A stretch of DNA of 64,000 nt from Arthrobacter cupressi (GTDB lineage: Bacteria; Actinomycetota; Actinomycetes; Actinomycetales; Micrococcaceae). The translations under genes were made by a program, and so were the position numbers. Numbering within the stretch: position 1 is the first letter of the stretch; each line of letters starts with the position of its first letter. Below, in pieces: positions 53,273 through 61,485 of the stretch. The notes beneath the pieces were generated by a model, which was given only the letters and a program-made list of their open reading frames with translations, was not told the DNA's origin and did not search any database. Where the stretch lies: NCBI RefSeq assembly GCF_900099975.1, contig NZ_FNEI01000003.1, forward strand, positions 156,338 through 220,337, in the 5' to 3' direction.

Positions 53273-53767
53273 TCACAGTGTGATTGCGAAGATCAGTTGT
53301 TCCCGGCCATTCCTGGTCGCCTTCTTTTCCAGGTGCAGGCCCGCCTTCTCCGCCACCCGCTGTGAGGGAGCGTTCGCCGGATCGATGATGGCTATGACCC
53401 GTTCGATCCCTGAGTCGGCGGCGAACCGGAGGCACTCCTGGGCGGCCTCGGTGGCGTAGCCCTTGCCTTGGTGCGCGGTGACGACGTGGTAGCCGACTTC
53501 GACCTCCGCCGTGCCGTCCACGTGTTGGATGGTCAGGCCGCAGTCGCCGATGAAATTGCCGTGGTGGTCTTCCATGATCCAGAGGCCGAAACCGTGCTCG
53601 GCGTAGTTGCGCTTGTTCCAGTCGATCCAGCGCTGCGCTTCGACTCTTGTCTTCGGAGCAGGGTAGTAGCGCATCACTTGGGAGTCGCCCAGCAGGGCGG
53701 ACATCTGCCCCAGATCATCGTCCGTCATGGGCCGCAGGCGGAGGCGGGCAGCCTCAAGGACGGTCAC
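53273..53767 (-). CDS. GNAT-family N-acetyltransferase
   Basis: The 164-residue protein resembles RimJ/RimL-type acetyltransferases: ARLRLRPMTDDDLGQM at the start, GDCGLTIQHVDGTAEVEVGYHVVTAHQGKGYATEAAQECLRFAA with the acetyl-CoA loop Q-GKGYA, and NAPSQRVAEKAGL. Such enzymes acetylate N-termini or small amines. The GTG start is 2 nt from the next gene upstream (53770), so the two are cotranscribed. Confidence 0.85.
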   Translation of the reverse strand: MTVLEAARLRLRPMTDDDLGQMSALLGDSQVMRYYPAPKTRVEAQRWIDWNKRNYAEHGFGLWIMEDHHGNFIGDCGLTIQHVDGTAEVEVGYHVVTAHQGKGYATEAAQECLRFAADSGIERVIAIIDPANAPSQRVAEKAGLHLEKKATRNGREQLIFAITL

Positions 53768-53769
53768 GA

Positions 53770-54420
53770 TCAGGGCAACGGCTCAGCGGAGGCCAGCTTG
53801 ACCGGGACTTCCTGGCCCTTCCACGTGCCGCTCAACGTGAGCTCTCCGGGCGTCGGGCCTGGGTCGATCGTCTGGCCTCGGTCCACCACGCGCGCAATCC
53901 GCAGGCGGAGCCCGCCGGCATCAATGACCGTCACCCCGCCGGCTGTAACGGGAGGCTGCGGCTCCAAAGCCGGGACCACGGCGTCGGGCGTTCCGCTGCC
54001 GTTGACTTCTGCCGTACTGGGCCTTGGCTCCAGCTTTCCGTCCACCTCAACGAACTGCTGGGCTCCTTGCCGGCCGGTAAGGATCGCCGTAGCCAGGGCT
54101 GCGACGTAAACCGGGTCAGCGCACGCATCGTAGACCCAGCGCTTGCCCAGGACCGAGTGTTCCATGGTCCCTACGAGCCACTCTCCGGCTCCGGGCAGTT
54201 CTGCGCCTCGGTAGCTCAGCGGGACGTGGTAGACGGTGGCCGCGTGGAGCACGAGATGGGTTTCGAGGCCCACCTCGCCGTCGGGATCGTCAAAGCGGTA
54301 GGCGCCCAGGATGGTGGGCCCGGCTGGGTCGCCTGCGATGAACCAAGGCTGCTTCGGCAGGTGCTGCGCGATGAGTTCGAGTTTCGAGGGAACCAGGGTC
54401 GCTATGTGGAGGATGGCCAT
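53770..54420 (-). CDS. Maltokinase N-cap-like domain protein
   Basis: From ATG 54420 the product has 216 residues. The opening AILHIATLVPSKLELIAQHLPKQPWF and the pattern GAYRFDDPDGEVGLETHLVLHAATVYHVPLSYRGAEL, MEHSVLGKRWVYDACADPVYVAALATAIL resemble the N-terminal cap of maltokinases and the CG0192-type proteins of actinobacteria. The kinase half is absent; residues after about 120 form a separate beta-rich tail. I do not know its substrate. It is the first gene of a pair with the acetyltransferase. Confidence 0.7.
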   Translation of the reverse strand: MAILHIATLVPSKLELIAQHLPKQPWFIAGDPAGPTILGAYRFDDPDGEVGLETHLVLHAATVYHVPLSYRGAELPGAGEWLVGTMEHSVLGKRWVYDACADPVYVAALATAILTGRQGAQQFVEVDGKLEPRPSTAEVNGSGTPDAVVPALEPQPPVTAGGVTVIDAGGLRLRIARVVDRGQTIDPGPTPGELTLSGTWKGQEVPVKLASAEPLP

Positions 54421-54521
54421 GGGCACCAGCCTAGGCCAGGGGGGTTGCCCGTGGATGCCCGCTTCCGGTCCCGGTGCCCGGCTTGCGTACAATCGAACTT
54501 GAAACCGACAACTGAGGGACC

Positions 54522-54860
54522 ATGAAAAAACTCACCACTGTTCTGCTCGCGGCCGGGCTTCTCGCCTCGGCCTCCGCCTGTACCGCGCCGAAGCTGTCCA
54601 CGAAGGAAACCTGCGAGCGCCTCAACCTTGTTGTGTCCAGCGCGGCCGGGACCGGCAAGGCGTCCATGAACCGCATCGCCAACGCCATCCGTCCCATCGA
54701 GGCCGTGGCCTCCGAGGAACTGCGGCCGTCGCTGGAAGCCATCCTGGAGTACACCGACGAGTACGCCAAGGAGAGCCCGGACGAGCAGAAGCTCCAGGAC
54801 CTCACCGATGGATACCAGCAGGCCGGCGCCAAGTTCAGCCAGGTCTGCAGCGGAGCCTAA
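54522..54860 (+). CDS. Small lipoprotein
   Basis: The 112-residue product starts with a lipoprotein signal peptide, KKLTTVLLAAGLLASASAC (Cys 20, lipobox SASAC), then a helical domain with one Cys near the start (ETCERLNL) and one near the end (QVCSGA), a likely disulfide. The Lys/Glu-rich helices (RPSLEAILEYTDEYAKESPDEQKLQDLTDGY) suggest an envelope-exposed bundle. The function is unknown. A strong terminator follows at 54900. Confidence 0.78.
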   Translation: MKKLTTVLLAAGLLASASACTAPKLSTKETCERLNLVVSSAAGTGKASMNRIANAIRPIEAVASEELRPSLEAILEYTDEYAKESPDEQKLQDLTDGYQQAGAKFSQVCSGA

Positions 54861-54899
54861 GCCCCCGCTTTCGGCCGGAGGACGTCCGGCAAACGGACC

Positions 54900-54936
54900 A
54901 TTCCCCGTCGCGTTCCACACGCGGCGGGGAATTTTC
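54900..54936 (+). terminator. Intrinsic terminator
   Basis: A 13-bp stem (54900-54912 with 54920-54932, one G-T wobble) with a 7-nt loop is followed by TTTTCGTTTT. It ends the lipoprotein gene and separates it from the catabolic island. A near-identical hairpin closes the far side of the island (63334-63368). Confidence 0.85.
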
Positions 54937-54985
54937 GTTTTAAGCGACGGAGCGGGCGCCCCGAGCAGCGCAGCAAAAGCCACGG

Positions 54986-55013
54986 TTGACGCATTCTCTA
55001 TTTCCTATAGGAT
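54986..55013 (+). promoter_or_regulatory. Promoter and GntR operator of the plus operon
   Basis: TTGACG (54986-54991) is followed after 16 nt by TAGGAT (55008-55013). The palindrome TCCTATAGGA (55003-55012) covers the -10. The 12-mer TTCCTATAGGAT recurs at the promoter of the opposite operon (63276-63287), so a shared regulator is likely, most simply the GntR encoded at 59442-60161. Confidence 0.72.
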
Positions 55014-55065
55014 CTTTTGTGGGCAGCATCACAGAGCCCAAGGATCTACAGCGCAACGGAGCACT

Positions 55066-56007
55066 ATGCCGATCGAGCAGCAGCACCCCTACACAGCCGA
55101 GACCTGGCCCATCGCCACCTGCCTCCACGGTTTCCGGGCAGTTGGCCGGGACGGCGTCGCCTTGCATGACGCTTCCGCCGAGGTGTGGGACGACATGTTC
55201 GCCCAGGTGGCCGACGTCGGATTCACCCTCGCGGAACTCGCCGACAGCCACGTCCGCCCCGCGGACCTGGAACCGTCCCGCCGCGACGAATTCCTCGCCG
55301 TGGCCGCAGCACACGGAGTCGGTATCCCCTCGGTCCACCTGCAGCGCCAAAGCGTCATCATGCCGGGGCACGAGGAACGCAACCTCGCGTACGCGCACCG
55401 CACCATCGACGCCGCGGCCGAGTGGGGAATGGAGGTCTTCTCCACTGGGCTCCACCAGCCGTTCAGCCAGCCCCAGCGAAAGGCGCTCTGGTTCTGGACG
55501 GCCCAGGGGCCCAAGGACCCGGACAACCGCGAGACATGGGACACCGCCGTCGGACGCATCCGCGAACTCGGCAAGCACGCCGCCGATCTCGGCCTGACCA
55601 TGTCCCTGGAAATGTACGAGGACACTTACCTCGGCACCGCGGACAGCGCCGTCCGGTTCATCGAGGACGTCGGACTCGACAACGTGGGCCTCAACCCGGA
55701 CGTCGCCAACCTCATCCGCCTGCACCGCACCGTGGAGGACTGGCAGGAGCTGTACGACAAGACCCTCCCGTACGCCAACTACTGGCACGTGAAGAACTAC
55801 ACCAGGGACGAATCCGCGGACGGCAGCTGGGCCACGTCGGTCCCGTCCACGATGGAAGCGGGCCTGATCAACTACCGCCAGGTGTTCCGTGACGCCGTGG
55901 CCGTCGGCTTCAACGGCATCATCCTCGCCGAACACTACGGCGGCGACAGCCTCGGCGTCTGCGCCACCAACCAGAAGTACATCCGCACACTGCTGCCCAA
56001 GGCTTAG
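55066..56007 (+). CDS. Sugar isomerase/epimerase (AP endonuclease-2 type TIM barrel)
   Basis: The 313-residue protein has the features of the xylose-isomerase-like TIM barrels: DVGFTLAELADSHV early, GIPSVHLQRQ, LTMSLEMYEDTYLG with an acidic metal ligand, VGLNPDVANLIRL and YWHVKNYTRD with His and Lys, ending in IILAEHYGGDS. Such enzymes isomerise or epimerise keto- or aldose sugars using a divalent metal. ATG 55066 has CGGAG upstream. First gene of the plus operon behind the GntR operator. Confidence 0.78.
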   Translation: MPIEQQHPYTAETWPIATCLHGFRAVGRDGVALHDASAEVWDDMFAQVADVGFTLAELADSHVRPADLEPSRRDEFLAVAAAHGVGIPSVHLQRQSVIMPGHEERNLAYAHRTIDAAAEWGMEVFSTGLHQPFSQPQRKALWFWTAQGPKDPDNRETWDTAVGRIRELGKHAADLGLTMSLEMYEDTYLGTADSAVRFIEDVGLDNVGLNPDVANLIRLHRTVEDWQELYDKTLPYANYWHVKNYTRDESADGSWATSVPSTMEAGLINYRQVFRDAVAVGFNGIILAEHYGGDSLGVCATNQKYIRTLLPKA

Positions 56008-56015
56008 GAGACACC

Positions 56016-56990
56016 ATGAGCGAACCAATCATCGCCGTCGTCGGGTCCGGATATATGGGCGGCGGCATCGCCCAGGTCCTTGCCCTCTCAGGGGCGACCG
56101 TACGCATCGCCGACATCTCGGAGGAGGTGGCGCGGGCGAACCATGAGCGCCTGCTCGAGGAAGCCCGCCAGTTCGTCGCCGACGGACTTTTCCCCGCCGA
56201 CGCCGTGGAGCGCCTTGAGCGGCACCTCTCGCCGTCCGCTTCGATCGAGGAAGCCGTGGCCGGCGCCGATTTCATCGAGGAGGCCGTGCCGGAGAAGCTG
56301 GAGATCAAGCACGCAACGCTCCGCCGGATCAGCGCCGCGGCGCGGCCGGACGCCGTCATCGGATCGAACACCTCGACCATCCTCATCGCATCCCTGGCCG
56401 AGGCCGTTGACCACCCGGAGCGGTTCCTCGGCGTCCATTTTTCCAACCCTGCCCCGTTCATCCCGGGCGTGGAACTCATCCCGCATCCGGGCACGGACGA
56501 GGCGGTGCTGCCCTTCGTGGAACGGATCGTCGCCGCCACGGGCAAGGAAACCGCCAGGGTCAAGGACGCCACCGGTTTCGTGCTCAACCGGCTGCAGTAC
56601 GCGTTGTTCCACGAGGCTACCCAGATCGTGGAAGAAGGCATCGCCAGCGCCGAGGACATCGACACGATCGTGCGCACCACCTTCGGGTTCAGGCTGCCGT
56701 TCTTCGGCCCGTTCGCTATCGCGGACATGGCCGGCCTGGACGTCTACTCCTTCTGTTATTCGTCTCTGCAGACCCGCTGGCCGGAGCGTTTCGCCACACC
56801 GGAGTCGCTCCGCGGACTCGTGGACGCCGGGAAGTTCGGCACCAAGAGCGGTGCCGGCTACCTGGACGTGCCCGCCGAACGCACCCCCGAGCTGGTCGCC
56901 TACCGCAACCGCGCCTACGCGGCCATGAAGCAGCTGATCGACGAACTCGGCCCCGCCCCGATCCACCCCGCAACTCCCGCCTCGAACTGA
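56016..56990 (+). CDS. 3-hydroxyacyl-CoA dehydrogenase-like NAD oxidoreductase
   Basis: The 324-residue protein has the N-terminal NAD fold (IIAVVGSGYMGGGIAQVLALSGATVRIADI), an NTSTILIASLAEAVDHPERFLGVHFSNPA segment typical of the family, and the C-terminal helical dimer domain with GFRLPFFGPFAIADMAGLDVYSFCY. Relatives include 3-hydroxybutyryl-CoA dehydrogenase and L-gulonate 3-dehydrogenase; in a sugar-catabolic operon the second type of reaction (oxidation of a 3-hydroxy acid) is more likely. It starts 8 nt after the isomerase, and the two are cotranscribed. Confidence 0.78.
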   Translation: MSEPIIAVVGSGYMGGGIAQVLALSGATVRIADISEEVARANHERLLEEARQFVADGLFPADAVERLERHLSPSASIEEAVAGADFIEEAVPEKLEIKHATLRRISAAARPDAVIGSNTSTILIASLAEAVDHPERFLGVHFSNPAPFIPGVELIPHPGTDEAVLPFVERIVAATGKETARVKDATGFVLNRLQYALFHEATQIVEEGIASAEDIDTIVRTTFGFRLPFFGPFAIADMAGLDVYSFCYSSLQTRWPERFATPESLRGLVDAGKFGTKSGAGYLDVPAERTPELVAYRNRAYAAMKQLIDELGPAPIHPATPASN

Positions 56991-57016
56991 ATCTCCCGCC
57001 TCGAACTAAGGACACC

Positions 57017-57805
57017 ATGAACGACTTTGCCCCGAGCCCCGCCTTCCCCGCGCAGCGCAGCGTCATCCTGACCGGTGCCGCCTCGCCGCGCGGCATCGGC
57101 CGATTCACCGCCCACTACCTTGCCGAACGCGGCTGGAACGTGGGCATCCTGGACCTCGATGCCGAGGCTTCGCAGAAGCTGGCCGCCGAGATCGCCGAGA
57201 AGCACGGCGTCGCCGCCGCCGGTGCCGGTGCCAACGTGGCTGACGAATCCCGGGTCCGCGCGGCCTTCGATGCCCTCGAAGCCGAGCTGCCGCAGCTGGT
57301 CGCCGTGGTCAACCTGGCCGGCGTCTCCTCCCCGGTCCCGTACCTTGAGGTATCCGCCGAGGAGTGGCACCGCGTCATCGACATCAACCTGCACGGCGTC
57401 CACCACACCACCAAGCGGGCCGTCGAAACGATGGTGCGCCACGGCGTCGGCCGCGTGGTGAATTTGTCCTCCGTCTCGGCCCAGCGCGGCGGCGGCACCT
57501 TCAGCAAGACCGCCTATTCGGCAGCGAAGGCAGGCGTCCTGGGCCTGACCCGCAGCCTGGCGCGGGAGCTCGGCCACCAGGGCATCACGGTCAACGCCGT
57601 CTCGCCGGGACCGATCGACACCGACATCATGGGCGGCACCCTCACCGACGAGCGCAAGGAGAAGATGGCGGCCGACGGCGTGCTGCCGCGCATCGGCACT
57701 CCGCGCGACATCGCCGCCGCCATCCACTACCTCATCGGCGAGGACGCCGGCTTCGTGACGGGCCAGACCCTGAACGTTGACGGCGGCCTCTACATGCACG
57801 GATGA
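57017..57805 (+). CDS. Short-chain dehydrogenase/reductase
   Basis: The 262-residue SDR has TGAASPRGIGRFTAHYL (TGxxxGIG), NLAGVSSP (NAG-type motif), the active-site set NLSSVSAQRGGGTFSKTAYSAAKAG with YSAAK, and SPGPIDTDI. It resembles FabG-like sugar-alcohol or aldonate dehydrogenases. Its stop overlaps the ATG of a 34-residue membrane peptide. Operon partner of the isomerase and the HAD-like enzyme. Confidence 0.85.
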   Translation: MNDFAPSPAFPAQRSVILTGAASPRGIGRFTAHYLAERGWNVGILDLDAEASQKLAAEIAEKHGVAAAGAGANVADESRVRAAFDALEAELPQLVAVVNLAGVSSPVPYLEVSAEEWHRVIDINLHGVHHTTKRAVETMVRHGVGRVVNLSSVSAQRGGGTFSKTAYSAAKAGVLGLTRSLARELGHQGITVNAVSPGPIDTDIMGGTLTDERKEKMAADGVLPRIGTPRDIAAAIHYLIGEDAGFVTGQTLNVDGGLYMHG

Positions 57806-57906
57806 GCGCCCGCCGCTGGTCGGCGGGGAGGATCGTGTTCCTCCTCGTCGGCGTCGCCCTGGTGGTCTTCGGCGCCGCCCAGATCGCCCCCGCCCTGTTC
57901 CAGTAA
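57802..57906 (+). CDS. 34-residue membrane peptide
   Basis: The reading frame ATG 57802 to TAA 57904-57906 encodes a 34-residue peptide: a positively charged start (MSARRWSAGR), one hydrophobic helix (IVFLLVGVALVVFGAAQIA) and a short tail. Its ATG overlaps the SDR stop (ATGA), so coupled translation is likely. It precedes the MFS gene by 72 nt. Such single-helix peptides can act as transporter partners, but there is no direct evidence here. It was too short to be listed by usual gene callers. Confidence 0.6.
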   Translation: MSARRWSAGRIVFLLVGVALVVFGAAQIAPALFQ

Positions 57907-57978
57907 CCCGTCCCACCAGCACCAATCCTTTCGCACGAACCCAACCCACCCCACGCAGCCACTCAAAGGAGAGCGGAC

Positions 57979-59343
57979 ATGTCCTCACCCGCGCAGGTCA
58001 TCGACGTGCTCAGCACGAGTCCCGTGCTCAAGACGGCCATCAAGAAGGCCGCGAAGCATCTCATGCCGATGCTCATCATCCTGTACTTCGTTGCCTTCCT
58101 CGACCGCACCAACGTCGGATTCGCCGAAGCCGCCCTCAAGGTGGACCGGGGCGTTTCGGACGGCGCCTTCGCCCTTGGTGCCGGGATCTTCTTCATCGGT
58201 TACGCCCTCTTCGAAATTCCCTCGAACCTGCTCCTGAAGCGCTTCGGCGCCAAGTTCTGGCTGGCCCGCATCGCCGTCACCTGGGGCCTCACCGCGTCGG
58301 CCTTCGCCTTCGTCACCGACGAGACCATGTTCATCGTGCTGCGGTTCCTGCTCGGCGTGACCGAGGCCGGGCTCTTCCCGGGCGTCATCATGTACCTCGC
58401 GGCCTGGTTCCCCAACAAGGTGCGCGTGCAGATGTTCGCCCTGTTCTACCTGGCCCAGCCGTTCTCCCAGATGCTCGGCGCCCCGCTCTCCGGCGGACTC
58501 ATCGCCCTGGGCGGTGCGACGGCCTGGCACGGCTGGCAGGTGATGTTCTTCGTTGAAGGCATGCTCGCCGTCGTCGCCGGTGTTGCCGCACTGTATTTCC
58601 TCATCAACTCGCCGCAGGACGCGAAGTTCCTCAACGCGGAGGAGAAGGAGGCCCTCGAAACCGTCATGGCCACCGAGGACGCCGTCCGCACCGAAGACGG
58701 CCCCAACGGCATCTGGGCCGCGATGGCCAACTGGAAGGTCTGGTACTTCACGGTCATCTACTTCTGCCTCCAGATCGCCGTGTACGGCACCACCTTCTAC
58801 CTTCCGCAGCAGGTGGCCTCGCTGCTCGGCAAGAAGGTCGGCTGGGAAGTGGGCGTGGTCTCCGCGATCCCGTGGCTCGTGGGCCTGTTCGTCTGCTATT
58901 TCGCCGGACGTGCCGCCAACACGGTGCTCCGCCGCCGCAACTGGGGCACCCTCTGCTACCTGTCCACCGGCGTCTTCATCCTCGGCTCCGCCTGGGCAGG
59001 CGCCAACGGCCAGCCGATCCTCGGCATCGCCTGCATCACCCTCGCCGTGGCGAGCTTCCTCACCGTCGGCCCGATCACCTGGGCCTACCCGACGGCGTTC
59101 CTCACCGGTTCCGCAGCAGCAGCGGGCATCGGCCTGATCAACTCGCTCGGCAACCTCGGCGGTTTCGTGGCCCCGATCATGCGCACCAACATCAACGCGG
59201 GCGTGCCCACGCCGTCCGGGGCCTGGGGCGTCGTGTCACTCGGTGTGTTCGCCTTCCTCGCGGCGGCCATGCTGTTCTCCACGAAGTTCTTCAAGGGCGC
59301 CAAGTCGGACCGGTTGCTGGATAACTCGACAGTCGGCCACTGA
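57979..59343 (+). CDS. MFS transporter, anion:cation symporter type
   Basis: This 454-residue protein has twelve predicted helices and the ACS-family start: LIILYFVAFLDRTNVGFAEAAL with the RTN(V/I) motif, and EIPSNLLLKRFGAKFWLARI after helix 2. ACS members carry organic acids or sugar acids (tartrate, hexuronate, glucarate, threonate). This points to an acidic substrate for the island rather than a neutral sugar. ATG 57979 follows AAGGAGAG. Its terminator lies at 59376. Confidence 0.87.
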   Translation: MSSPAQVIDVLSTSPVLKTAIKKAAKHLMPMLIILYFVAFLDRTNVGFAEAALKVDRGVSDGAFALGAGIFFIGYALFEIPSNLLLKRFGAKFWLARIAVTWGLTASAFAFVTDETMFIVLRFLLGVTEAGLFPGVIMYLAAWFPNKVRVQMFALFYLAQPFSQMLGAPLSGGLIALGGATAWHGWQVMFFVEGMLAVVAGVAALYFLINSPQDAKFLNAEEKEALETVMATEDAVRTEDGPNGIWAAMANWKVWYFTVIYFCLQIAVYGTTFYLPQQVASLLGKKVGWEVGVVSAIPWLVGLFVCYFAGRAANTVLRRRNWGTLCYLSTGVFILGSAWAGANGQPILGIACITLAVASFLTVGPITWAYPTAFLTGSAAAAGIGLINSLGNLGGFVAPIMRTNINAGVPTPSGAWGVVSLGVFAFLAAAMLFSTKFFKGAKSDRLLDNSTVGH

Positions 59344-59375
59344 ATCCCCACCGCGGCTCGGACGGAGTACGACGG

Positions 59376-59410
59376 CGGCCGGTCACCCGAAAGGGTGGCC
59401 GGCCGTTTTG
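59376..59410. terminator. Strong terminator between the convergent operons
   Basis: A 13-bp stem (59376-59388 with 59393-59405, one G-T pair) closed by GAAA is followed by TTTTG. It separates the MFS gene from gntR and can stop transcription from both sides. Confidence 0.88.
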
Positions 59411-59441
59411 TCCTGGGTTGTTCGTGTTTCAGGCAGCTGTG

Positions 59442-60161
59442 TCAGCGCGCCGCGGTGTCCTGACGGGCACGCTCGCGGACTTTCTCGATGTGGTCGCGCA
59501 TCGCGGCGGCAGCGGCGTCCCCGTCGCCGTTACGCAGCGCATCAAGGATCAGTCCGTGCTCGATCACGGCATCCGGGGCGTCGGTGACGCCGGCGTTGAC
59601 GGTCTGGCGCATGCGGTGCACCCGGATCGAGATGTCCTCGGACATGTCCAGCAGGAAGGGGTTCCGGGTGCCTTCGAAGATGAGGTGGTGGAACTGCCAG
59701 TCGACGGCGAAGTATTCGCGCAGCAGGTCAACCGGCGCCGGTCCGCCGGCTGCGAAGGCCCTGCGCACCTTTTCGCCGAGTTCGCGCTGCTTCTCGAGGG
59801 TGGCGTCCAGTTCGGGCACGACGTCGGCGGCGTGGCCGGCAGCCAGTTCCGTGGCCCCGCATTCGAGCACGAGGCGGGCGTCGAACAGGGCTTCCAGTTG
59901 GCCGCTGTGGATCGGCGGGGCCACGCGGTAGCCCTTGAGGGCTTCACGGGTCACCAGGCCGGTGCGTTCAAGCTGCACGAGGGCTTCGCGGACCGGAGTG
60001 GGGGAGACCTTGAGGTCGCGGGCGATCACGTCGATCGAAAGGCGGGTGCCCGGGGCGATGTCCGAGGTCATGAGCATGTTGAGGATGAGCTCATAGACGC
60101 TGTCGCGCAATCCCTTGCGCTGCGGGGTGTTTCCCGCAAGGGGATATACGGTCTCAGACAT
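59442..60161 (-). CDS. GntR-family regulator, FCD (FadR) type
   Basis: The 239-residue protein has a GntR winged helix (LRDSVYELILNMLMTSDIAPGTRLSIDVIARDLKVSPTPVREALVQLERTGLVTREALKGYRVA) and an FCD ligand domain (LFDARLVLECGATEL, WQFHHLIFEGTRNPFLLDM, VIEHGLILDALRNGDGDAAAAAMRDHIEKV) with His residues for metal. ATG 60161 is used because AGGAGG lies 5 nt upstream; a GTG five codons earlier lacks a signal. It is the last gene of the minus operon and overlaps the TIM-like gene by 8 nt. The palindromes at both promoters are its likely sites. Confidence 0.87.
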   Translation of the reverse strand: MSETVYPLAGNTPQRKGLRDSVYELILNMLMTSDIAPGTRLSIDVIARDLKVSPTPVREALVQLERTGLVTREALKGYRVAPPIHSGQLEALFDARLVLECGATELAAGHAADVVPELDATLEKQRELGEKVRRAFAAGGPAPVDLLREYFAVDWQFHHLIFEGTRNPFLLDMSEDISIRVHRMRQTVNAGVTDAPDAVIEHGLILDALRNGDGDAAAAAMRDHIEKVRERARQDTAAR

Positions 60162-61002
60162 CGGTTCCTCCTGCACCGATGCTATCAGCGGGGATGGTGC
60201 CGCTCCCGGCGCGGGACGGCTTGTGACCGGCGATGTTGCTCACCTCATCGAGGATGACGGCGACGGCGGCCGGGTCGTGGGCGAAGCGGCCCAGGAACAG
60301 TCCGTCCACGGCATGCGCGATCCGGCCCAGCAGCCCCGGACCGGCGCTGCCGCCATAGATGACGGCGGAACCGGCATGGGCGGGCAGGCCGCGCAGGTGC
60401 GCCCGTAGGGCCGCGCACACAGCCGCGATGTGTTCAGGGGCGGCCGGTTCCGGGGCGCCGATGGCCCAGTGCGGTTCGTAGGCCACGACCACAGGGCCGG
60501 ACAAGCCGGACGCCCCGGCCGAGGCCAGGGCGTCGTCGAACTGCCGGATGCACTCGGCCGCTGCCCGGTCCGGGTCTCCCCGCTCCGGCTCACCAAGGCA
60601 GAGCAGGGGGACCAGCCCGGAACGCAGGGCTGCGGCCGTTTTGGCGCGGACGACGGCGTCGTCTTCGCCGAAGAGCCGACGCCGCTCGGCATGGCCGATC
60701 TCGGCCAGGACGCACCCCAGTTCGGCGGCCTGCCGCCCGCTGACTTCACCGGTGAACGGCCCGTGGTCCTCGGCGGCGAGATCCTGCACCCCGACCATCG
60801 CGACGCCGTCGAACACTTCCAGTGCGCCCGGCACGGACAGGAAGCCGGGCACCGCGAAGAGGGCGGCGTCCCCGCCGCGGACGGCCGGGTGGGTCCTGGC
60901 TATTTCGGCCACGGCCCGGCACCACTCCATGGTCCGGGCGTGGCTGAAGTACATCTTGGTGCTCGCGCCGATGAGGAAGCGGGGAAACTCCGCCACGCTC
61001 AC
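60154..61002 (-). CDS. Triose-phosphate-isomerase-like enzyme
   Basis: The 282-residue protein keeps the TIM catalytic set: the Lys in GASTKMYF (residue about 16), His in [13 protein letters not shown], Glu in [11 protein letters not shown], and the phosphate loops YGGSAG and LFLGRFAHD. The N-terminal Asn-Trp of true TIMs (NWK) is replaced by S-T, and the sequence is longer. In erythritol/erythrulose pathways such a TIM homologue isomerises L-erythrulose-1-phosphate to D-erythrulose-4-phosphate. Neighbours RpiB and DhaK-DhaL support a four-carbon sugar phosphate. GTG 61002 overlaps the rpiB stop. Confidence 0.82.
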   Translation of the reverse strand: MSVAEFPRFLIGASTKMYFSHARTMEWCRAVAEIARTHPAVRGGDAALFAVPGFLSVPGALEVFDGVAMVGVQDLAAEDHGPFTGEVSGRQAAELGCVLAEIGHAERRRLFGEDDAVVRAKTAAALRSGLVPLLCLGEPERGDPDRAAAECIRQFDDALASAGASGLSGPVVVAYEPHWAIGAPEPAAPEHIAAVCAALRAHLRGLPAHAGSAVIYGGSAGPGLLGRIAHAVDGLFLGRFAHDPAAVAVILDEVSNIAGHKPSRAGSGTIPADSIGAGGTDV

Positions 61003-61457
61003 ACCCCTTCGTAGCTGCAGATCTCGCGGACCTTGTCATTGGAGGCGCTGGACGGGTCGAAAACGTAGCCGAGCCATTCGCGCACGTTCCGGCGGGCCTG
61101 CTCGATGCCGACCACCCGCTGCCCCATGCACAGGATCTGGGCGTCATTGGAGAGGATGCTGCGTTCCACAGAAAAGCTGTCGTGCGCGGTGACGGCGCGG
61201 ATGCCCTTGACCTTGTTCGCGGCGATGGCTACGCCGAGTCCCGTGCCGCAGATCAGGATGGCGCGGTCCGCGTCGCCGCGCGCCACCATCTCCGCCGCCG
61301 CCGTGGCGACCGCCGGGTAGTTGGTGTGGCCGTCGGCCGTCACGCCGACGTCGGCCACCGAGGTGACGGCGGCGTTGCCTTCGAGGTCGCGCTTGATGAT
61401 TTCCTTGTAGTCGAAGCCGGCGTCGTCCGAGCCGACGACGATGCGCCATTCGGGCAT
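60999..61457 (-). CDS. rpiB: RpiB-type sugar phosphate isomerase
   Basis: The 152-residue protein matches RpiB/Lac[73 protein letters not shown] with the catalytic Cys in CGTG, and [16 protein letters not shown]. Family members isomerise pentose or tetrose phosphates (EryI in erythritol use converts D-erythrulose-4-phosphate to D-erythrose-4-phosphate). ATG 61457 follows AAGGAGG. Coupled to the TIM-like gene. Confidence 0.9.
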   Translation of the reverse strand: MPEWRIVVGSDDAGFDYKEIIKRDLEGNAAVTSVADVGVTADGHTNYPAVATAAAEMVARGDADRAILICGTGLGVAIAANKVKGIRAVTAHDSFSVERSILSNDAQILCMGQRVVGIEQARRNVREWLGYVFDPSSASNDKVREICSYEGV

Positions 61458-61485
61458 GGTTCCCTCCTTGGGTTGGTGGCTGTGG

